From Bacteroidota bacterium (GTDB lineage: Bacteria; Bacteroidota; Bacteroidia; Bacteroidales; F082): a stretch of DNA of 37,370 nucleotides. Position numbers and translations under genes: made by a program. Below, piece by piece: positions 34,222-37,370 of this stretch. The DNA is taken from the NCBI GenBank assembly GCA_018336075.1, contig JAGXRB010000044.1:1-37370 (forward strand), written 5' to 3'. Below the pieces are notes generated by a model. The model was given only the letters and a program-made list of their open reading frames with translations. It was not told where the DNA came from and ran no database searches. Numbering within the stretch: the stretch's first letter is position 1; the number at the start of each line of letters is the position of its first letter.

Positions 34222-37023
34222 ATGCGTTCATTAATTTCGGTACTCTTATTCCTCATTTTAGGATTGAACTCAAGAAGTCAGGATTGTCTCCCATTGGAAT
34301 TGGGTGTATACGCTGATTGGAAAGAACTGAATAATCCTGTAATTTCTGTGGATGGAACCAAAGTGGCTTACGAATTAGCGCCACAGAAAGGTGATAGAAA
34401 ACTCATAGTTTATGATAGTGAAAAACAAACGTATGATACACTTGAAAGAGGCTTTAATGCATCATTTATGGCAGATTCTAAAGTACTTATCTATAAAATT
34501 GCTCCACCTTATTTGCTGATTCGGAAACAACAACTGGATGGTGTGAAGAAAGAGAAACAACACAAAGATTCTCTTGGAATCCTGTTTTTTGAAAAAGATA
34601 CAATTATGAAGTTTCAGGATGTGAATACTTTCAAGTTTTCAATAAAAGGTGGTTCTTTGGTTGCATGGATGCATGATGAAAATTTCAAGCCAAAAGCTGA
34701 TACCGTGTCCCAGGATAGTACTTCGAAAACCAAACCAGAAAAGAAAAAAGCAAAGGCGAAAACCAAAACCTCCTTTTTTCAGGTGTTTGATGTTGTTTCG
34801 GGAAAGCTACAGAGCTATAATGATATTAGTGAATTTGAGGTTTCAGATTTCGGAGATGTATTAAGTTTTGTAAAGCAGACGAATGATAGTATCGATTCTG
34901 TATTTGTGTTTAAATATCACTCAAGCCTTGAATTTCCTCAACAAATTTTTGAAGGCAAGGGTGTAGTTAAGAATATTTCGTTTGATGAAATCGGAAGTCA
35001 GATCGCATTTTTATATTCAGCAGACACTTCGAAACGACAGATTTTTTCATTGGGTTTTATGGGCCAGAAAGATTCCCGGGCCAAGATTGTCGCTGATTCA
35101 ACGCATGGATCACTGCCACGAAACTGGACAGCAAGTGAACATTTCAAGCCTAAGTTTTCGGAAGATGGAACGGCACTCTATTTTGGAATAGCTCCAAAAC
35201 CAATTTCGCGCTTGAAGGATACACTTACTGCCGATGAAAAAGTAAGTGTGGATATCTGGAACTGGAAAGATGGGCAACTGCAAACTCAGCAGCTGAAAAA
35301 CCGTGAGCGCGAACAAAAGAGGACATTTCTGGCAGTTTACTATCCTAAACAAAATAAACTCATTCCTTTAGCTTCGGAGGAGATTCCTGAAGTCAGACCT
35401 GACTATAAATTGCATAGAAATTTCATGATTGGCAGCAACGGCAAACCCTATGAACATCTGTCGAGCTGGGAGCAAACACGCTATGCTGACCTGTTTTTAG
35501 TCAATAGAACTGCAGGCACCTCAAAGTTGCTTCTTAAAAAAGTAAACTCTTTTTTTTCACTTTCACCTTCAGCAGATTATTTGCTTTTTTATAATACCTC
35601 AGACAGCAGCTGGTACAGCATGCAAACAAGAGATCAATCACAGAGAAAGCTTACAACAAATTCATCCGACATCTTTTACAATAAAGAGAATGATATTCCA
35701 AAAGAGGCTGGTCCATATGGTTTTGCAGGATGGCTAGACGGTGATAAGGCCATTGTTTACAGTCGTTATAACCTTTGGTTGCTCGATCTGAAGTCAAACA
35801 AAGCGGCACCTTTGATAGAAGATACTGAAGCAAAACGATACCGCTACATAACGCTTGATAAAGATGAAGCGCTCTTATCCGATTTAATTTACCTTTCTGT
35901 ATTTGACGAAAAAACAAAGCAAACAGGTTTTGCTTCATTCGATGTTAACTCAAAAAAAATTACACCACTTTTACATGGCGAGGCACGCTTTTCAGGTTTG
36001 ATGAAAGCGAAAAATGAGAATATGTTCTTATTTAGGAAAGAGCGTTTTGATCTTTATCCTGACTTATATTTAGCAAAAAGTGATTTTGCCAACCCGGTTC
36101 AAATGAGTGAAGCCAATCCTCAGCAAAAAAACTATTGCTGGGGAAGCGTACAGTTGGTTGAATGGCAGTCATTTAATGCAGAACCTTTGGAAGGTCTTTT
36201 GTATTTTCCGGCAAACTTCAGCAGCGATTCCACTTACCCCATGGTGGTTTATTTTTATGAAACCCACAGCCACGATTTATACCGGCATATTACACCAAGG
36301 CCATCTCGTTCTGTGATTAACATAAGCGAATATACCAGCAGAGGTTACTTCGTTTTTACCCCTGATATTGTTTATGAAGATGCGCGTCCTGGTCAAAGCG
36401 CCTACAATTCTGTCATCAGCGGAACACAATCGCTGTTGGAGCGTTATCCTCAGATAGACAAAAAGAGACTTGGCTTGCAGGGCCAAAGTTGGGGTGGCTA
36501 TCAAATTGCCTGGCTCATCACAAGAACCAATCTGTTTGGTGCAGCTATGGCGGGCGCTCCAGTGAGCAATATGACAAGTGCATATGGAGGAATTCGTTGG
36601 GAAAGTGGCGTCGTCAGGGCATTTCAATATGAAGAAGGACAAAGTAGAATAGGAGGGTCACTTTGGGAAAAGTTACCAGATTATATAGAAAATTCACCTT
36701 TGTTTTTTGCCGACAGGGTTCAGACACCTTTACTTATAATGAGCAATGATGCCGATGGTGCCGTCCCATGGTATCAAGGCATTGAGTATTTTACTGCCTT
36801 GCGAAGATTGGGTAAGCCTGTCTGGATGCTCAACTACAACAATGGGCCTCACAATTTGACACGAAGGGCTGATATGGAAGACCTTACTGTAAGGTTGCAG
36901 CAGTTTTTCGACTACTATCTTAAAGGCTCACCCGAACCGATTTGGATGAAAACCGGTATAAAGGCAGTCGATAAAGGCATTAAAACTGGTTTTGAATGGG
37001 CTGAGGAGCACAGGACAGATTGA
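34222..37023 (+). CDS. Exported S9 family (prolyl oligopeptidase-like) serine peptidase
   Basis: A 933-residue exported peptidase. I chose the ATG at 34222 (MRSLISVLLFLILGL, a signal peptide) over an upstream TTG. The middle is a long beta-propeller-like region, interrupted near 165-185 by a Lys-rich insert (PEKKKAKAKTKT). The C-terminal alpha/beta hydrolase domain (about 655-910) carries Ser756 in GLQGQSWGGYQ, Asp845 in SNDADGAVPW and His877 in NNGPHNLT, the catalytic triad of the family. The closing stretch GIKAVDKGIKTGFEW is common in large Bacteroidota S9 peptidases. It probably degrades peptides in the periplasm or outside the cell. There is no T9SS sorting domain. Confidence 0.93.
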   Translation: MRSLISVLLFLILGLNSRSQDCLPLELGVYADWKELNNPVISVDGTKVAYELAPQKGDRKLIVYDSEKQTYDTLERGFNASFMADSKVLIYKIAPPYLLIRKQQLDGVKKEKQHKDSLGILFFEKDTIMKFQDVNTFKFSIKGGSLVAWMHDENFKPKADTVSQDSTSKTKPEKKKAKAKTKTSFFQVFDVVSGKLQSYNDISEFEVSDFGDVLSFVKQTNDSIDSVFVFKYHSSLEFPQQIFEGKGVVKNISFDEIGSQIAFLYSADTSKRQIFSLGFMGQKDSRAKIVADSTHGSLPRNWTASEHFKPKFSEDGTALYFGIAPKPISRLKDTLTADEKVSVDIWNWKDGQLQTQQLKNREREQKRTFLAVYYPKQNKLIPLASEEIPEVRPDYKLHRNFMIGSNGKPYEHLSSWEQTRYADLFLVNRTAGTSKLLLKKVNSFFSLSPSADYLLFYNTSDSSWYSMQTRDQSQRKLTTNSSDIFYNKENDIPKEAGPYGFAGWLDGDKAIVYSRYNLWLLDLKSNKAAPLIEDTEAKRYRYITLDKDEALLSDLIYLSVFDEKTKQTGFASFDVNSKKITPLLHGEARFSGLMKAKNENMFLFRKERFDLYPDLYLAKSDFANPVQMSEANPQQKNYCWGSVQLVEWQSFNAEPLEGLLYFPANFSSDSTYPMVVYFYETHSHDLYRHITPRPSRSVINISEYTSRGYFVFTPDIVYEDARPGQSAYNSVISGTQSLLERYPQIDKKRLGLQGQSWGGYQIAWLITRTNLFGAAMAGAPVSNMTSAYGGIRWESGVVRAFQYEEGQSRIGGSLWEKLPDYIENSPLFFADRVQTPLLIMSNDADGAVPWYQGIEYFTALRRLGKPVWMLNYNNGPHNLTRRADMEDLTVRLQQFFDYYLKGSPEPIWMKTGIKAVDKGIKTGFEWAEEHRTD

Positions 37024-37025
37024 CT

Positions 37026-37059
37026 TTTGAAGAAGTTAAGCTTTGAAGCCTTATCTTTG
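37026..37059 (+). promoter_or_regulatory. Promoter for prfC
   Basis: TTTG at 37026-37029, a 22-base spacer and TATCTTTG at 37052-37059, 19 bases before the prfC ATG. Confidence 0.45.
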
Positions 37060-37078
37060 CCAAAAATTTTATTTAAGC

Positions 37079-37370
37079 ATGAGTCTTATTCAGGAGATTA
37101 AACGCAGGAGAACATTTGCCATCATCAGCCATCCCGATGCCGGAAAAACAACACTTACCGAAAAATTATTGCTTTTTGGAGGTGCTATTCAGGTGGCTGG
37201 AGCTGTTAAGTCAAACAAAATTACCAAAACAGCCACTTCCGACTGGATGGAAATTGAAAGGCAGCGTGGCATTTCTGTTGCCACATCTGTAATGGGTTTT
37301 GACTACAAAGATTTAAAAATAAATATACTCGATACCCCGGGTCACCAGGATTTTGCTGAGGATACTTTCC
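37079..37370 (+). CDS. prfC: Peptide chain release factor 3, N-terminal part (cut by window edge)
   Basis: The first 97 codons of a translational GTPase that recycles RF1 and RF2 from the ribosome after termination. The start reads [20 protein letters not shown], the P-loop is HPDAGKTTL, followed by [33 protein letters not shown] (switch I) and LDTPGHQDF (switch II). The [16 protein letters not shown] form and the W-M-E-I-E-R-Q-R-G segment separate RF3 from EF-G and BipA. The reading frame runs off the right edge. Confidence 0.95.
   Translation, partial: MSLIQEIKRRRTFAIISHPDAGKTTLTEKLLLFGGAIQVAGAVKSNKITKTATSDWMEIERQRGISVATSVMGFDYKDLKINILDTPGHQDFAEDTF

Noticed and set aside
36277-36642. 121-codon minus-strand frame
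   Set aside because: It is antisense to the catalytic domain of the S9 peptidase and has no own promoter or recognisable motif.
1-37370. CRISPR arrays, transposons, prophage, tRNA or rRNA genes
   Set aside because: I saw no direct-repeat arrays, transposase or integrase patterns, target-site duplications or tRNA cloverleaf sequences. The gaps between genes are short and explained by promoters and terminators.

Overview
The window looks like a chromosomal segment from a non-flagellated, AT-rich member of the Bacteroidota. The reasons are: a secreted protein with a type IX secretion (T9SS) C-terminal sorting domain; a short primary sigma factor without region 1.1; fourteen promoter-like sites of the Bacteroidota type (-7 box TAnnTTTG, sometimes with a -33 TTG/TTTG); weak or absent Shine-Dalgarno sequences; and the neighbourhood rpsO-pnp-rpoD. 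I see no phage, transposon, plasmid, CRISPR, tRNA or rRNA feature. Nearly all of the DNA is accounted for by about 26 genes, two of them cut by the window edges.

Layout: 1-475 is the 5' part of a DUF2279 gene (minus). 671-2156 holds ribonuclease Z and a MazG-like pyrophosphohydrolase. 2517-3845 is a T9SS cargo protein. 3878-8707 (minus) is a three-gene unit: lipoate-protein ligase, a DUF1338 (HglS-like) oxygenase, and a large FAD/Fe-S dehydrogenase of the YdiJ/D-lactate dehydrogenase type. 8829-11746 has the GTPase BipA/TypA coupled to a small LEA-type lipoprotein, then a small unknown protein. 11870-15737 (minus) is a compact carotenoid operon crtI-crtB-unknown-idi-crtZ, which has no lycopene cyclase. 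16008-23803 is mostly housekeeping on the plus strand: cation/proton antiporter, rpsO, pnp, rpoD, rpe, an orphan response regulator and pepD. 23958-24689 (minus) is a secreted metallo-beta-lactamase-fold protein, facing a tiny remnant that looks like the 5' end of a relative. 24791-34003 (minus) is an alpha-glucan operon: debranching enzyme, GT4 glycosyltransferase, GH57 enzyme, and a 1408-residue glycogen synthase-phosphorylase fusion. 34222-37023 is a secreted S9 peptidase, and 37079 to the end is the start of prfC (RF3).

Three units stand out. First, the DUF1338 protein keeps the metal and substrate residues of HglS, with matching spacing, and sits next to a YdiJ-like dehydrogenase. Together they could carry 2-oxoadipate through D-2-hydroxyglutarate to 2-oxoglutarate, the end of a lysine catabolic route known from Pseudomonas putida. 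Second, the GH57 enzyme of the glycogen operon ends in a domain that closely resembles the C-terminal domain of the flagellar switch protein FliG, although nothing here suggests flagella. Third, the same operon joins glucan synthesis and phosphorolysis in one polypeptide, and a terminator-like hairpin lies just upstream of that gene.
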